Assembly (NCBI RefSeq): GCF_004362715.1
Contig: NZ_SNYC01000005.1
Coordinates: forward strand, 683,781-747,780
DNA from: Pedobacter metabolipauper
Lineage (GTDB): Bacteria; Bacteroidota; Bacteroidia; Sphingobacteriales; Sphingobacteriaceae
Direction of reading: 5' to 3'
Length of the DNA stretch: 64,000 nucleotides
Shown: one piece after another, positions 25,427-35,095 of the stretch
Layout of the letters: the number at the start of each line of letters is the position of its first letter
Numbering within the stretch: position 1 is the first letter of the stretch
Translations under genes and position numbers: made by a program
Notes under the pieces: model-generated
What the model saw: the letters and a program-made list of their open reading frames with translations, nothing else
Told to the model about the DNA's origin: nothing
Database searches by the model: none

Positions 25427-27016
25427 TTAATCTACTACAATTGTTAGCATAGATCTTCCAGGAAGTGCAATTAGCTCCGATAATTTCTTTACAGATTGTC
25501 GTTTCATATCCATATCAACAGCATCAGTAGTTAGATAACTCAATATAGATCTATATTTCTTTGCCGAATTTTTAATATCCAGCTTCAGTTCTATGTTTAT
25601 CTTGCCATAATTGGTACATACAACTACCGTTCTATCATTTTTATCTTTGTATGCAGATAAGAGCAAGTCCTTATTCAATCCGGAATTGGCAGTTAATGTT
25701 TCTGTTAAAACCCTTGTCATTCCAGGTCTTATAAACCTGCTGTAATGACCTAAAGCCCACAAATTTTTAGTTACAGCAAATTTACCATCTTTAAAACCGG
25801 GCTCAGGCTGGAGTGCTATTAAATAATACCTGGTATTTACAGCTGCGCTTCCTGGTTCATATGAATTCCAAAACTGCCAGGCTGTTGCATTACCCACCGT
25901 CAAATCTGTATGGATCACTTTAGATAAAAATAAGGCACAATCCATATTACTCCGATCTCCGGTAGTACCCTCTCTAAATCCATTATCCAGCATAGAATAC
26001 TCCGATTGCCAATAGTTAACCTCATATGTTTTTGCGGTATCAGCCAGATGCTTCCGGGTACTTATTAACACATCATCATTTGATTCCGTAAAATAACTAT
26101 GACCAGCAATTGTTTTAGGCACATGTGCTAAATTACCAACATATAAAGGGCTGTTTCTGTCAAAAAAACTTTGGATCTGTCTTGTTGCCTTACCTGATCC
26201 TGCATACAGGTAATTAAGCATCCCCGCTTCTGTAATCAATATCTTACTATTCAACCCGGCTTTAGTCAGGGTCGTATTTAAAGCACTGGTTATTTTATAA
26301 ATTTCAGGATTGGTCCAGGATGAGCCTTCCTGATCTGCCTCTTTATATTTACGGGACCAATCCCATTGGGGTTCATTAACGGGACTTATATAGTTAAAAT
26401 GTAATCCCTGCTGATCAAAATGCTTAATCACTCCAGCCAGAAATTCGGCATAGGCATCATAAGCATCTTCACGAAGATTTGATACATAATCCTTTTCTGT
26501 TTTATAACCTAAACCATTCTTTGTAAACTGAACCGGAGGCGAATTTGAAAAGGCGATAAGCGTTTCTACACCGTAGTCTTTTGCTTTCTTTAAAAAGAAC
26601 TGATAACCTGCCTGCTTCGTCCAATCGTAACTTCCATCTTTGTTAAGGAAAGATTCTGTTCTTTTCCTAAAGTCCTTAATACCGCTGCTATCTCCTTGCT
26701 CAGTTGTGCCAGCACCAATATTAAAACGCCAGGCCGATAAACCTATGCCTTCTAAATTTCCATCCCGGTCAAACTTGCGGCTAAAAAGCAATTGCGCTAT
26801 TCTTTCCTTTTTCTCATCTGGCCAATATCTGCCTATCCCTTCAGAAAACCAGCAGCCTGCTGCACCAATATTCTCAATAACCTGGGCTTTTTTGGTTAGA
26901 TCTATCTTCACCAAAATGGTATTGCCGTTTTGTTGAGCATTTACATACAAACTAACCAGACTGAATAATAGAAATAAATAAGACCTCTTGAGCTTTTTAA
27001 AAATCATAACCATCAA
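25427..27016 (-). CDS. secreted glycoside hydrolase family 30 enzyme
   Basis: Exported retaining glycosidase of clan A. The signal peptide ends near residue 27 (LYVNA). The TIM-barrel landmarks of GH30 are clear: ENIGAAGCWFSEGIG near 48, LSAWRFNIGAG near 93, FSNSPP near 156, general acid/base E215 in SPVNEPQWDW, and the nucleophile E339 in NYWQSEYSM. The C-terminal beta-sandwich follows from about 430. Members include glucosylceramidases, endo-beta-1,6-galactanases, xylanases and related enzymes; the bacterial form with NEPQW most resembles the beta-1,6-galactanase side, but this is a guess. It stands alone, divergent from the second sigma/FecR unit. Confidence 0.88.
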   Translation of the reverse strand: MMVMIFKKLKRSYLFLLFSLVSLYVNAQQNGNTILVKIDLTKKAQVIENIGAAGCWFSEGIGRYWPDEKKERIAQLLFSRKFDRDGNLEGIGLSAWRFNIGAGTTEQGDSSGIKDFRKRTESFLNKDGSYDWTKQAGYQFFLKKAKDYGVETLIAFSNSPPVQFTKNGLGYKTEKDYVSNLREDAYDAYAEFLAGVIKHFDQQGLHFNYISPVNEPQWDWSRKYKEADQEGSSWTNPEIYKITSALNTTLTKAGLNSKILITEAGMLNYLYAGSGKATRQIQSFFDRNSPLYVGNLAHVPKTIAGHSYFTESNDDVLISTRKHLADTAKTYEVNYWQSEYSMLDNGFREGTTGDRSNMDCALFLSKVIHTDLTVGNATAWQFWNSYEPGSAAVNTRYYLIALQPEPGFKDGKFAVTKNLWALGHYSRFIRPGMTRVLTETLTANSGLNKDLLLSAYKDKNDRTVVVCTNYGKINIELKLDIKNSAKKYRSILSYLTTDAVDMDMKRQSVKKLSELIALPGRSMLTIVVD

Positions 27017-27203
27017 AACGATTTAAACCATTACAGATGCCAAACCTCGTAAACTACAGGAATCCGGGCTGAGCACTTTCCAAATGTACTTATACCTGAT
27101 GATCAATCCATTACATTCTTTTGAAAATACATTGTGATATACAAAATGAATTTCGTTAAGATTGCAGGGAATAAACGTCCGTGTACTTGACAATAACCCT
27201 TAC

Positions 27204-27791
27204 ATGATATCAGCACACCATTCTTTAACCGATCTGCAGCTGGCAGATCTCTTGCAGGAAGATGACCAAACTGCTTTCGCAGAGATCTATAACCGTTATG
27301 CTGAACGTTTAACCGGATTTGCCAGTTCCAAATTATATAACCTTGATGATGCCAGGGATATTATTCACGATGTATTTGTGAGATTATGGGAAGAAAGGAA
27401 GCAGCTAACAATCAACAGGAATTTAGAAGCCTACTTATTTACAATTGTACGTTATCGTATTGTTGACAAGATCAGGAAAAACATTACCCGTGAAGACTAT
27501 ATGGAAATGGTTCTTGCATTACAAACAAGCCCTGGATCTGATGTTGAACAACAAATCGCTGCAAAAGAATTAAAGCAGCAAATCGATGGCGCGCTGGATA
27601 AACTATCTCCAAGAGTAAAGGAAATTTACCATTTAAGCCGTGAAGAAAACTTAAGCATTTCCGAAATAGCCGTTAAATTAGATCTTTCTGAACAAACGGT
27701 TAAAAACCAGCTTACATTTGCTTTAAAACATTTGAGAACATCATTAACCTACCTATCTACTACTGCATTGATATTTTGGTGCCTGCATTAG
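27204..27791 (+). CDS. ECF RNA polymerase sigma factor, FecI-like (second)
   Basis: Bacteroidota-type ECF sigma factor. The ATG at 27204 (MISAHHSLTDLQLADLL) is preferred over an upstream in-frame TTG at 27162, giving 195 residues. Region 2 reads LDDARDIIHDVFVRLWEERKQL and region 4 LSISEIAVKLDLSEQTVKNQLTFALKHLR. A short hydrophobic tail (TTALIFWCLH) is common in this group. It is followed 87 bases later by fecR and then a TonB receptor without SusD, so it probably responds to that receptor's ligand. Confidence 0.93.
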   Translation: MISAHHSLTDLQLADLLQEDDQTAFAEIYNRYAERLTGFASSKLYNLDDARDIIHDVFVRLWEERKQLTINRNLEAYLFTIVRYRIVDKIRKNITREDYMEMVLALQTSPGSDVEQQIAAKELKQQIDGALDKLSPRVKEIYHLSREENLSISEIAVKLDLSEQTVKNQLTFALKHLRTSLTYLSTTALIFWCLH

Positions 27792-27878
27792 TGCATCCCA
27801 TTCAACCCCTAAAAAATATTTTATTTTCTTATAGTACCAAATGCCTGTTCATACGACTATTGTGCAAACCCGATAAAA

Positions 27879-28862
27879 ATGGACAGCAACATCGAAAGCC
27901 TGCTTGACAGATACCTGAAAAGGGAAACTTCCATGGAGGAGGATCAGCACATTGAAAAATGGCTGGAAGAAAACAGCATTGCTGATCCTGCATGGCAGCA
28001 TCTGGATCGTCCTTATAAAGATAAATGGCTTTCTGATGTATTTGTGGACATCAAAGCATCTGTTCAAGAAAATGAGTCTAAAACATTGCCACGCAGATCC
28101 GAAAACTATCTCTGGCACAAAATTGCAGGTGTCGCCGCGGCATTGATCTTAGTCTTTAGTTTGTATATAACCTGGCCGGTGCTGAAAAGGCAGACCTTAT
28201 CTCAAGATCTAACTTTGATATCCACTCCTGCCATACAAAAGAAACAAGTTACCCTGGCTGATGGCACTACGGTTTGGTTAAATGCTGGTTCTGAATTAAA
28301 ATATCCCAAAGTTTTTAATGAAAAAACAAGAGTAGTCTATCTTTCAGGAGAAGCTTATTTTGATGTTAAACACGAGGCGTCCAGAGCCTTTGTAATCCAT
28401 ACCGGCAAAATACTAACTACAGTACTGGGAACAGCCTTTAATATCAAAGAAAATCAAACCCGGCACACCATTCAGGTTACTGTAACCCGGGGTAAAGTTA
28501 GCGTAGCCGATGATGGCAAACTTTTGAGCATCCTTACGCCCAATCAACAGGTAAGCATTGATCTGTTGACTGGCAATTTCACCAAAACAACTACCAATGC
28601 CAATGCCGTTATTGCATGGCAGAATGATGAAATGCAATTTGATGATATCACCCTGGCAGATGCGGCAATGCAGCTTGAGCAGCGCTTTCAGGTAAAGATT
28701 ACCTTTGATCATGATCAATTAAAAAATTGCCGTTTTAGCGGCAGTACATTAAAGGGAGATTCGCTCGATAAGATCCTGGATGTAATTTCTGGCTTTAACA
28801 ACGCGACCTGGAAAAAGCAGTCAGACGGGCACATCGTCATCTATGGAGCGGGATGCAATTAA
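27879..28862 (+). CDS. FecR-type anti-sigma factor (second)
   Basis: Partner of the preceding sigma factor. A cytoplasmic segment (1-80) precedes a membrane helix at about 82-99 (IAGVAAALILVFSLYITW). The periplasmic FecR domain shows ADGTTVWLNAGSELKYP, LSGEAYFDVKHE and TVLGTAFNIKEN. The C-terminal STN-like part (about 245-327) would meet the receptor's own STN domain. A 167-base gap containing two hairpins separates it from the receptor start. Role firmly known for the family. Confidence 0.93.
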   Translation: MDSNIESLLDRYLKRETSMEEDQHIEKWLEENSIADPAWQHLDRPYKDKWLSDVFVDIKASVQENESKTLPRRSENYLWHKIAGVAAALILVFSLYITWPVLKRQTLSQDLTLISTPAIQKKQVTLADGTTVWLNAGSELKYPKVFNEKTRVVYLSGEAYFDVKHEASRAFVIHTGKILTTVLGTAFNIKENQTRHTIQVTVTRGKVSVADDGKLLSILTPNQQVSIDLLTGNFTKTTTNANAVIAWQNDEMQFDDITLADAAMQLEQRFQVKITFDHDQLKNCRFSGSTLKGDSLDKILDVISGFNNATWKKQSDGHIVIYGAGCN

Positions 28863-28942
28863 AACTTTTAAACTATTTTAATGAATAACAACTAAGCATA
28901 GATCATGCTGGGAAAGCTTCAGAAGCATTGTCAGTAAAAGTA

Positions 28943-28998
28943 ACCCGTAAACCGACGGCAATCGCTTTACGGGTATCCCGGAAAACCGGGGTTTTAAA
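28943..28998 (+). promoter_or_regulatory. two consecutive hairpins in the fecR-receptor spacer
   Basis: First hairpin: ACCCGTAAA (28943-28951) pairs perfectly with TTTACGGGT (28966-28974). Second: CCCGG-AAAA-CCGGG (28977-28990), extendable by two pairs and followed by GTTTT, resembles an intrinsic terminator. Together they lie 32-87 bases before the receptor start codon and could attenuate expression or stabilise a processed end. Structure is seen; function is inference. Confidence 0.5.
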
Positions 28999-29029
28999 CA
29001 ATTCGGAATCACTTAAAACATTTAAAATT

Positions 29030-31768
29030 ATGAAAAATTCTGCAATACTGTGGAATGGTATAACCAATAAACAATTTATCATCTGGCTGATGCGTGTAAG
29101 TTTCATCATATTCCTATCCATCTTAACTTCATTTCAACTCATGGCCGTGGACGTAAACGGACAAAGCATGAGTGAGCAAAAGGTAGCCATAAGACTGGAA
29201 GACGAAACCCTTTTAACTGCGTTAAAAAGGATTGAGGCACAGACTACCTTTCGTTTTTATTATAGAAAGGCCGAAATAAGGGGAATATCCGGACTTCATT
29301 TAGAATTTAATACCCGGTCAGTTGAAAACACATTATATGAGCTGCTGAAGAATTCTGATTTTTCCTTTAAACAGATCGAGAACAATATTTTACTGAGAAG
29401 GAGTACCCTACAGGATGCATATACTATAAAAGGACGTGTATTGGGTTCGAACAGCAAACCTGTAGAATTTGCAACGATAAGCATTACGAAGGTCTCCAAT
29501 CCGCAAATTAAGTTCAGTGCGCTGGCAGATACCGGCGGCAGGTTTAACCTAAAGGTTTATGAACGCGGAGACTATTTGCTCAAAATATCATCACTGGAAA
29601 CAGATAGTCTCATACAAACCATCAATATAGGAGCCTCAAAGGAATTGCAGCTTCCGGATCTTGTGCTGAATAGGTCTGCCATACAATTGAAGAATGTTGC
29701 CATTAAGGGTACAAGGCCATTGATCAGCAGATCAATTGATAAACTAACCTTAAACATAGAAGGCAGTGCTTATGAGAATGGAGAGAATGCACTCCGGCTC
29801 TTTAGTGTTATTCCGGGGGTAAATTTCGATGGAAAAGACATCCGGTTTCGTGGCGATGAGGGTGTAACCGTGTATGTAGACAATAGAAGGATGCTCTTGC
29901 CAGGTGATCAGCTCCTGGGTTATCTAAGATCCATTCCGTCTGAATCCATAAAATCCTTCGAGCTCAAAATCGTTCCGGGGGCAGAAAATGACGCTCAAAA
30001 TTCCGGCGTAATCGTTAACATTGTTTTAAAGTCAGAATTTAAATATGGGCTTTCTGGTAATGTCAAAGGTGGATTCTTTCATAGCAGTGAAAACAATGTG
30101 ATCGGATCAACATTTTTAAACTACAGGGCCGGAAAGTTCAACATACAGGGCGGATTTAACTATAGGCGCTGGCCGGCGTTTTATGAAGATCACATCGAAC
30201 AGGTGTTTCACGATACCGGAGTTGCCAGCAGCCAGGATGAGAAATATTTTGAGCTGTACAATTCTATTGCCTACAACGCCAGCGTGGATTACAAACTTGA
30301 TCAGCGGCAAACCATTGGACTGAGCTACAATATGTTTAGCAATCCCGGAGATATCCGTAATAGCCTGACCACTGATGTTAAATATTTCTCTCCCAATAGC
30401 AATGCGGCAGACTCTTCCCTCTTTTCGGAAAGGACAACCCGGTTTTCATACAGCAACCATATGGCAAACGCCTTTTACAGAAACAAACTAGACACTATGG
30501 GCGGCAGACTGGATATTGGTTATAGCTTTATTTATTACGACCTAAATGACCCCTCTGCTTTAGAAACCCGTTTTTTAAATGACCTCGGACAGGAGTTTCA
30601 TCCCCGGGACAACCAGTTTACCAAAACACGGGGAAGATCTACTATACATGTTTTCAATGCAGATCTGGAGAAACATCTGTCTCCCTCAACAGTGATCAAT
30701 GCAGGAGGAAAGTTCACCGGATCAATTACTGACTATACCATGGACTACCGGAATGGCCTTACGGAGCAGTCTCCATTAGATCCACTACAATCGGATAGAT
30801 TTAAATACAATGAGCATATCCTTGCTTTTTATGGTACGCTTGCACAAACCTACAAGCAATGGGGGTTCAAGATTGGCTTGAGGGCTGAGCAGACCAATTA
30901 TGAAGGTATATCAGTAACAACCGGGCAGACCATAGGCCGCAACCAGTGGAACCTGTTTCCTTCAGCCTATCTGAACAGAAAACTGGGCGAAAACCATTCT
31001 TACACGCTTTCCTACAACAGAAGAATAGAGCGCCCTGGATTCAGGCAGCTGAACCCATTCATCAGCTATGCGAACATCAACACGGTAGAGTCAGGAAATC
31101 CAGACCTGGTACCCTATTTTAGCAATAACCTGCAATTTGAATATTTGCTGAAAAACCGATATTCATTTACCTTAGGATATCAGAATACGGAGAATGGTAT
31201 TGCTGCAAATGTCACTAACCTGGGTGATGTCATCGTTTCAAAAAATGAGAATATCAGCGACAACAACAATGTTTTTACCTCCTTCTACATTCCGGTTAAG
31301 CTAACAAAATGGTGGGAGTTCAATACCAATACCACGCTGAGGTATCGTACACTCGATGTTCAGGGAAGCTTAGGTTTACACCGGGAGAAGTTTATATACA
31401 ATATGTGGGCGGCCAATAAATTTACCTTACCGGGAAAATACTATATAGAAGTTTCAGGGAATTATATCAGCAGCAGCTTTCGCGATCTATATGACCAGTT
31501 CAATGAAAAATCCATCAACATACTGGTTAAAAAGAGTTTCTTTAAGGACCGGCTAAACCTGACTTCAGAAATATGGGATCCATTCCATTTGTATAAGCCC
31601 AGGTATGAGATCAATACGCCAGAGTTTAGCCGGAATGTATTGAGAAACAAAGTAGACTATGCCCGGTACATTGGGCTTTCTATCAACTACAACTTCTCGA
31701 GCGGAAAAAAACAAAGCAATACCGAAAATGTCGATGCTGCAGGTAATGAAGCCAGGCGCCGTTTGTAA
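29030..31768 (+). CDS. TonB-dependent receptor with STN domain, SusD-less (outer-membrane beta-barrel family)
   Basis: Outer-membrane receptor of 912 residues. The frame is open from a TTG at 28928, but ATG 29030 (MKNSAILWNG) starts a plausible long signal sequence with a hydrophobic core VSFIIFLSILTSF, so it is chosen. An STN domain (LLTALKRIEAQTTFRFYYRK), a carboxypeptidase-regulatory-like domain (IKGRVLGSNSKPVEFATI) and a plug-like section (YENGENALRLFSVIPGVNFDGK, VYVDNRRM) precede the barrel, which has the NRRIERPGFRQLNPF signature of the OMP_b-brl_3 group. No susD follows. With its sigma/FecR pair it should sense and import a small ligand or peptide. The ligand is unknown. Confidence 0.9.
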   Translation: MKNSAILWNGITNKQFIIWLMRVSFIIFLSILTSFQLMAVDVNGQSMSEQKVAIRLEDETLLTALKRIEAQTTFRFYYRKAEIRGISGLHLEFNTRSVENTLYELLKNSDFSFKQIENNILLRRSTLQDAYTIKGRVLGSNSKPVEFATISITKVSNPQIKFSALADTGGRFNLKVYERGDYLLKISSLETDSLIQTINIGASKELQLPDLVLNRSAIQLKNVAIKGTRPLISRSIDKLTLNIEGSAYENGENALRLFSVIPGVNFDGKDIRFRGDEGVTVYVDNRRMLLPGDQLLGYLRSIPSESIKSFELKIVPGAENDAQNSGVIVNIVLKSEFKYGLSGNVKGGFFHSSENNVIGSTFLNYRAGKFNIQGGFNYRRWPAFYEDHIEQVFHDTGVASSQDEKYFELYNSIAYNASVDYKLDQRQTIGLSYNMFSNPGDIRNSLTTDVKYFSPNSNAADSSLFSERTTRFSYSNHMANAFYRNKLDTMGGRLDIGYSFIYYDLNDPSALETRFLNDLGQEFHPRDNQFTKTRGRSTIHVFNADLEKHLSPSTVINAGGKFTGSITDYTMDYRNGLTEQSPLDPLQSDRFKYNEHILAFYGTLAQTYKQWGFKIGLRAEQTNYEGISVTTGQTIGRNQWNLFPSAYLNRKLGENHSYTLSYNRRIERPGFRQLNPFISYANINTVESGNPDLVPYFSNNLQFEYLLKNRYSFTLGYQNTENGIAANVTNLGDVIVSKNENISDNNNVFTSFYIPVKLTKWWEFNTNTTLRYRTLDVQGSLGLHREKFIYNMWAANKFTLPGKYYIEVSGNYISSSFRDLYDQFNEKSINILVKKSFFKDRLNLTSEIWDPFHLYKPRYEINTPEFSRNVLRNKVDYARYIGLSINYNFSSGKKQSNTENVDAAGNEARRRL

Positions 31769-31832
31769 ATAAACTAATTTTTTCAAAATCTATTTCTTAT
31801 CATAGATCATGAGTTCTTGCTGTTGCATCATG

Positions 31833-31840
31833 TAACTTTG
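31833..31840 (+). promoter_or_regulatory. -7 box TAACTTTG before the LLM oxidoreductase gene
   Basis: Perfect TAnnTTTG match, 25 bases before the ATG at 31866, with TTG at 31817-31819 as a rather close -33 candidate. Prediction only. Confidence 0.45.
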
Positions 31841-31865
31841 ATTAAATCATTTAAAACAAACACAG

Positions 31866-32879
31866 ATGGAAATAGGAATAGATAGTTTTGCCTCGGCCAT
31901 GTATGGCAGCAAGGCTTTGAGCAGTGTCGATGCCATGGAACAGTTACTGGACAGGATAGTTTTGGCTGATCAGGCTGGCCTGGACGTTTTCGGTATTGGC
32001 GAACACCACAAAAAAGAGTTTCTGGATTCTGCCCCGGCAGTTATCTTATCTGCTGCCGCTGCCCGTACCAAACGTATACGCCTTACAAGTGCCGTGACCG
32101 TATTAAGCACTTCCGATCCGGTGCGGGTATACCAGAATTTTGCAACGCTGGACCTCATCTCCAAAGGGAGGGCAGAACTGGTGGTTGGACGTGGTTCTGC
32201 TGTAGATGCCTATCCGCTGTTTGGGTTTGACCTGCAGGATTATGATGCATTGTTTAAAGAAAAGTTAAACCTGCTGCTACAGATCCGCGACCAGGAATTT
32301 GTAACCTGGTCTGGCAGATTCAGACCGGCATTGGCAAATCAGCCGGTTTATCCGAGAGCACTGCAAAGCAAATTGCCGGTTTGGCTTGGAGTAGGCGGTA
32401 CACCAGAATCATTTGCACGTGCCGGAACATTAGGCCTGCCATTGATGGTGGCCATTATTGGCGGAGAGACTGAACGCTTTCGCCCGTTGGTGGATCTGTA
32501 CCGTGAAGCGGGACATAAGGCCGGCTTTGCTCCTGAAGATCTGAAGGTTGGACTGCATTCGCCAGGTTATGTGGCTTCCAGTAATGAGCAGGCAATTGAT
32601 CAATACTACCCGGGTTATGCAGAACTCTGGACCAAACTCGGCAGGGAACGCGGATGGCCGCCAGTAACAAAAGCACAGTTTGATCACATGGCAGGCCCTA
32701 AGGGTGTACTGGTAGTAGGTGGTCCGGAACAGGTAGCTGAGAAACTTTTGCGCCACAGCGAATCATTGGGAGGCATTGACCGGTTTACCTTTCAAATGGA
32801 CAATGCAGGCCTGAACCATGCGCAGTTGTTACAATCAATAGAACTTATTGGAACCAAAGTAATTCCACTACTGAAATAA
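31866..32879 (+). CDS. LLM class flavin-dependent oxidoreductase (luciferase-like)
   Basis: Cytoplasmic FMN/F420-type monooxygenase-fold protein. It has the luciferase-like barrel signatures: MEIGIDSFA at the start, GLDVFGIGEHHKKEF near 38-52, ARTKRIRLTSAVTVLSTSDPVRVYQNFATLDLIS (split here by its key parts RIRLTSAVTVLS and DPVRVYQ), GRAELVVGRGS, and PVWLGVGGTPES. The length of 337 is usual for this bacterial group, which probably uses FMN. The physiological substrate is unknown. It has its own promoter-like element and is convergent with a sensor kinase gene 16 bases away. Confidence 0.9.
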   Translation: MEIGIDSFASAMYGSKALSSVDAMEQLLDRIVLADQAGLDVFGIGEHHKKEFLDSAPAVILSAAAARTKRIRLTSAVTVLSTSDPVRVYQNFATLDLISKGRAELVVGRGSAVDAYPLFGFDLQDYDALFKEKLNLLLQIRDQEFVTWSGRFRPALANQPVYPRALQSKLPVWLGVGGTPESFARAGTLGLPLMVAIIGGETERFRPLVDLYREAGHKAGFAPEDLKVGLHSPGYVASSNEQAIDQYYPGYAELWTKLGRERGWPPVTKAQFDHMAGPKGVLVVGGPEQVAEKLLRHSESLGGIDRFTFQMDNAGLNHAQLLQSIELIGTKVIPLLK

Positions 32880-32895
32880 TATTTTTTCCTATAAT

Positions 32896-34632
32896 TTATG
32901 AGGCAGCTACCAACTTAACCAATCTTACATGTAATTCTTCGAGTTGAAAAGGCTTTTGCAGGTAATCATTCATTCCACTTTCCTTTACCCTGGCCCTTAC
33001 CTCATCAGAAACCGAAGCTGTAAGTGCGATGATATAGGTAGCTGCTTTATCAGGATCTGCTAATTGCCTGATTCGTTTTGTAGCCTCTATCCCATCCATA
33101 ATTGGCATTTGCATATCCATTAAAACGACATCATACAACTTCTTTGTGACCAGATCCAGGGCTTCTTTCCCATTCTCTGCAATGTCTGCAACAATTTCCC
33201 ATCGCCTAAACAACTCTTTCATAAAATAGATGTTCATCATGTTGTCCTCTACCAGCAATAGGTTTAATGTGCTTAATGAAACCTCAACGGAGGATTCCGT
33301 TTTTATACCAGTCGATTCTTCAATAACAGCATGCTTTAAGGCTAAATCAAAATAGATAGTTGTTCCCTTCCCGGCTTGACTTTCAAGATTGATGCTGCTG
33401 CCAAACATTTCTACCAGCTGCTTTACAATAGATAACCCAAGTCCGGAGCCACCAAATTTACGGTTGGTGCTGGAGGAAGCCTGAACAAACGGCTCAAAAA
33501 TCGTTCGTTGTTGCTTTTCACTAATTCCTATTCCCGTATCAGCCACCTGAAACCGGATCAAGTCCACCTCAGCGATTGTGCTGAGCAATTTAGCCGACAC
33601 GATAATTCCGCCGGATTGCGTGAACTTAACGGCATTCCCAACCAGATTAAACAGGATCTGTGTCATGCGGGTGGCGTCGCCCAGATAGATCCGGGTTTGT
33701 ATCTGTTGGTCTACTTCGACCTTGAAATCCAACGCCTTTCCCTTCGCCTGGGCTGCCGTACTGGTGGATACAGATTTAATCAGTGTAAAGCAGTTGAAGG
33801 ATACCGATTCCAGTTCAAGTTTGCCCGCTGCCAGCTTATTGATATCAAGAATATCATTGATCAGCGAGAGCAGATTTTCTGCTGAGAACTTGAGTATATC
33901 CAGTTGTTCTTTTTGTTTTTCGTTCTCATTGTCTTCAATAAGCAAACTTGCTATACCGATGACTGAATTGAGTGGCGTCCGCAATTCATGCGCCATGGTC
34001 GACAGGAATGTACCCTTCGCATCGGCAGTCTCAGCAAGTGCATCATTAAGCACATCCTTTTCCTTTAAACTTCCAAACAGCACGTTGTGAAAGTACACAT
34101 GTGACAGCAGGATCACCACAAAATTAATGGCAATGTAGCAGTCATTTAAGTTTTCAGGTAAGGGCTCCAGCCCAGTCCATCTAAATGCAATATAATGGCT
34201 TAAAATTGGGGCGGCACATGCTACCACGCTATAGAAAAGACCCCAGCGGGCATTCAACCCATAAAAAGCGGAAATGATAACCATAACAATAGCCTGCATA
34301 GCAATGGTATCCGTTCCAATATCGTCATTAAAAATGCGATAGTAAAGATGTAAAATAGTACCAAATACCGCCCAATGAATACCAAACTTTATATAGCGCG
34401 GAAATAACCGGAGTGCCCCCATCAGCAGCACTGAGGTGATGATAAGACGCAAAGCCCTTCCGCTACCATCCCCCTGATGGCGATCATAAGCATCGTACAG
34501 ATAAAGAAACCCTTTGAATACATTGGCACCGAGCATCAAATAAAAGAGCTTGAGTTGAGCCTTTAAAATTGATGAGTTCGGCTCCCGAATAAGGAAAGAC
34601 TTAATTTTCGTAAAAGTGTGTTTGGTCATCAT
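32896..34632 (-). CDS. hybrid sensor histidine kinase/response regulator
   Basis: Inner-membrane sensor of 578 residues. Five or six hydrophobic segments fill residues 25-185 and may sense a membrane or cytoplasmic cue; there is no sizeable periplasmic domain. A HisKA domain follows with H215 in STMAHELRTPLNSVIG, then an ATPase domain with N-box LVGNAVKFT (330-338), G1 VADTGIGI and G2 GGSGLGLSIV, and a receiver domain with phospho-acceptor D506 (DVVLMDMQMPIMDG) and acidic pair VEDN. There is no output domain, so signal must pass to a separate partner, not seen nearby. Confidence 0.93.
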   Translation of the reverse strand: MMTKHTFTKIKSFLIREPNSSILKAQLKLFYLMLGANVFKGFLYLYDAYDRHQGDGSGRALRLIITSVLLMGALRLFPRYIKFGIHWAVFGTILHLYYRIFNDDIGTDTIAMQAIVMVIISAFYGLNARWGLFYSVVACAAPILSHYIAFRWTGLEPLPENLNDCYIAINFVVILLSHVYFHNVLFGSLKEKDVLNDALAETADAKGTFLSTMAHELRTPLNSVIGIASLLIEDNENEKQKEQLDILKFSAENLLSLINDILDINKLAAGKLELESVSFNCFTLIKSVSTSTAAQAKGKALDFKVEVDQQIQTRIYLGDATRMTQILFNLVGNAVKFTQSGGIIVSAKLLSTIAEVDLIRFQVADTGIGISEKQQRTIFEPFVQASSSTNRKFGGSGLGLSIVKQLVEMFGSSINLESQAGKGTTIYFDLALKHAVIEESTGIKTESSVEVSLSTLNLLLVEDNMMNIYFMKELFRRWEIVADIAENGKEALDLVTKKLYDVVLMDMQMPIMDGIEATKRIRQLADPDKAATYIIALTASVSDEVRARVKESGMNDYLQKPFQLEELHVRLVKLVAAS

Positions 34633-34774
34633 AATATATTCGCGATCTGTCCCGATAGTAAAGTTACTTTTTTAATAATTGATGTTATGAAAATATGTCA
34701 TGTTACAAACCTTGGATAACCCGTAATAAGATAGATGTCATTGATATAATCACACTATATTAGCAGAAACGTTT

Positions 34775-35080
34775 ATGCATGACAAAAAAAACACCAGGCT
34801 ATTGTGGCTGACAGGCATTGCATTAGTCGCAATCGAACAGCTGTTTACCATTAGCATCTCCACTTATACCTCTGACAGTACATCTGGCAAAGTGATTATG
34901 GTGGTTGCTGATCTTTTAGCCGCCGTCCTCTTATCGGCAGGCCTTGCTATAATATTGGCAGCATTGCTAGGTTTGATACCCAGTGCAGGTAAATCATATA
35001 AAGTGCGTTTTTTAAATATACTTCCAATCGGTTTGATTATTACAGAACTCGCCATACTGTTACTGGTTCACGTAATGTAG
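34775..35080 (+). CDS. small membrane protein of unknown function
   Basis: A protein of 101 residues with three predicted membrane helices (about 9-25, 40-65 and 80-100) joined by short loops, one of which contains SAGKSYKVRF. I do not recognise a family. The start MHDKKNTRLLW gives a positive-inside N-terminus. It is divergent from the hybrid kinase (142-base gap). The hydrophobic composition and plausible topology support a real gene, but there is no further evidence. Confidence 0.6.
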   Translation: MHDKKNTRLLWLTGIALVAIEQLFTISISTYTSDSTSGKVIMVVADLLAAVLLSAGLAIILAALLGLIPSAGKSYKVRFLNILPIGLIITELAILLLVHVM

Positions 35081-35095
35081 ATTTAAATATAATGA

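Noticed and set aside
27162..27203. TTG-started 14-codon extension of the second sigma factor
   Set aside because: No conservation expected before region 1; the ATG at 27204 gives a normal family N-terminus.
28928..29029. Upstream TTG-started extension of the TonB receptor
   Set aside because: It would run through the two hairpins and put 34 basic residues before a good signal peptide; the ATG at 29030 is far more plausible.
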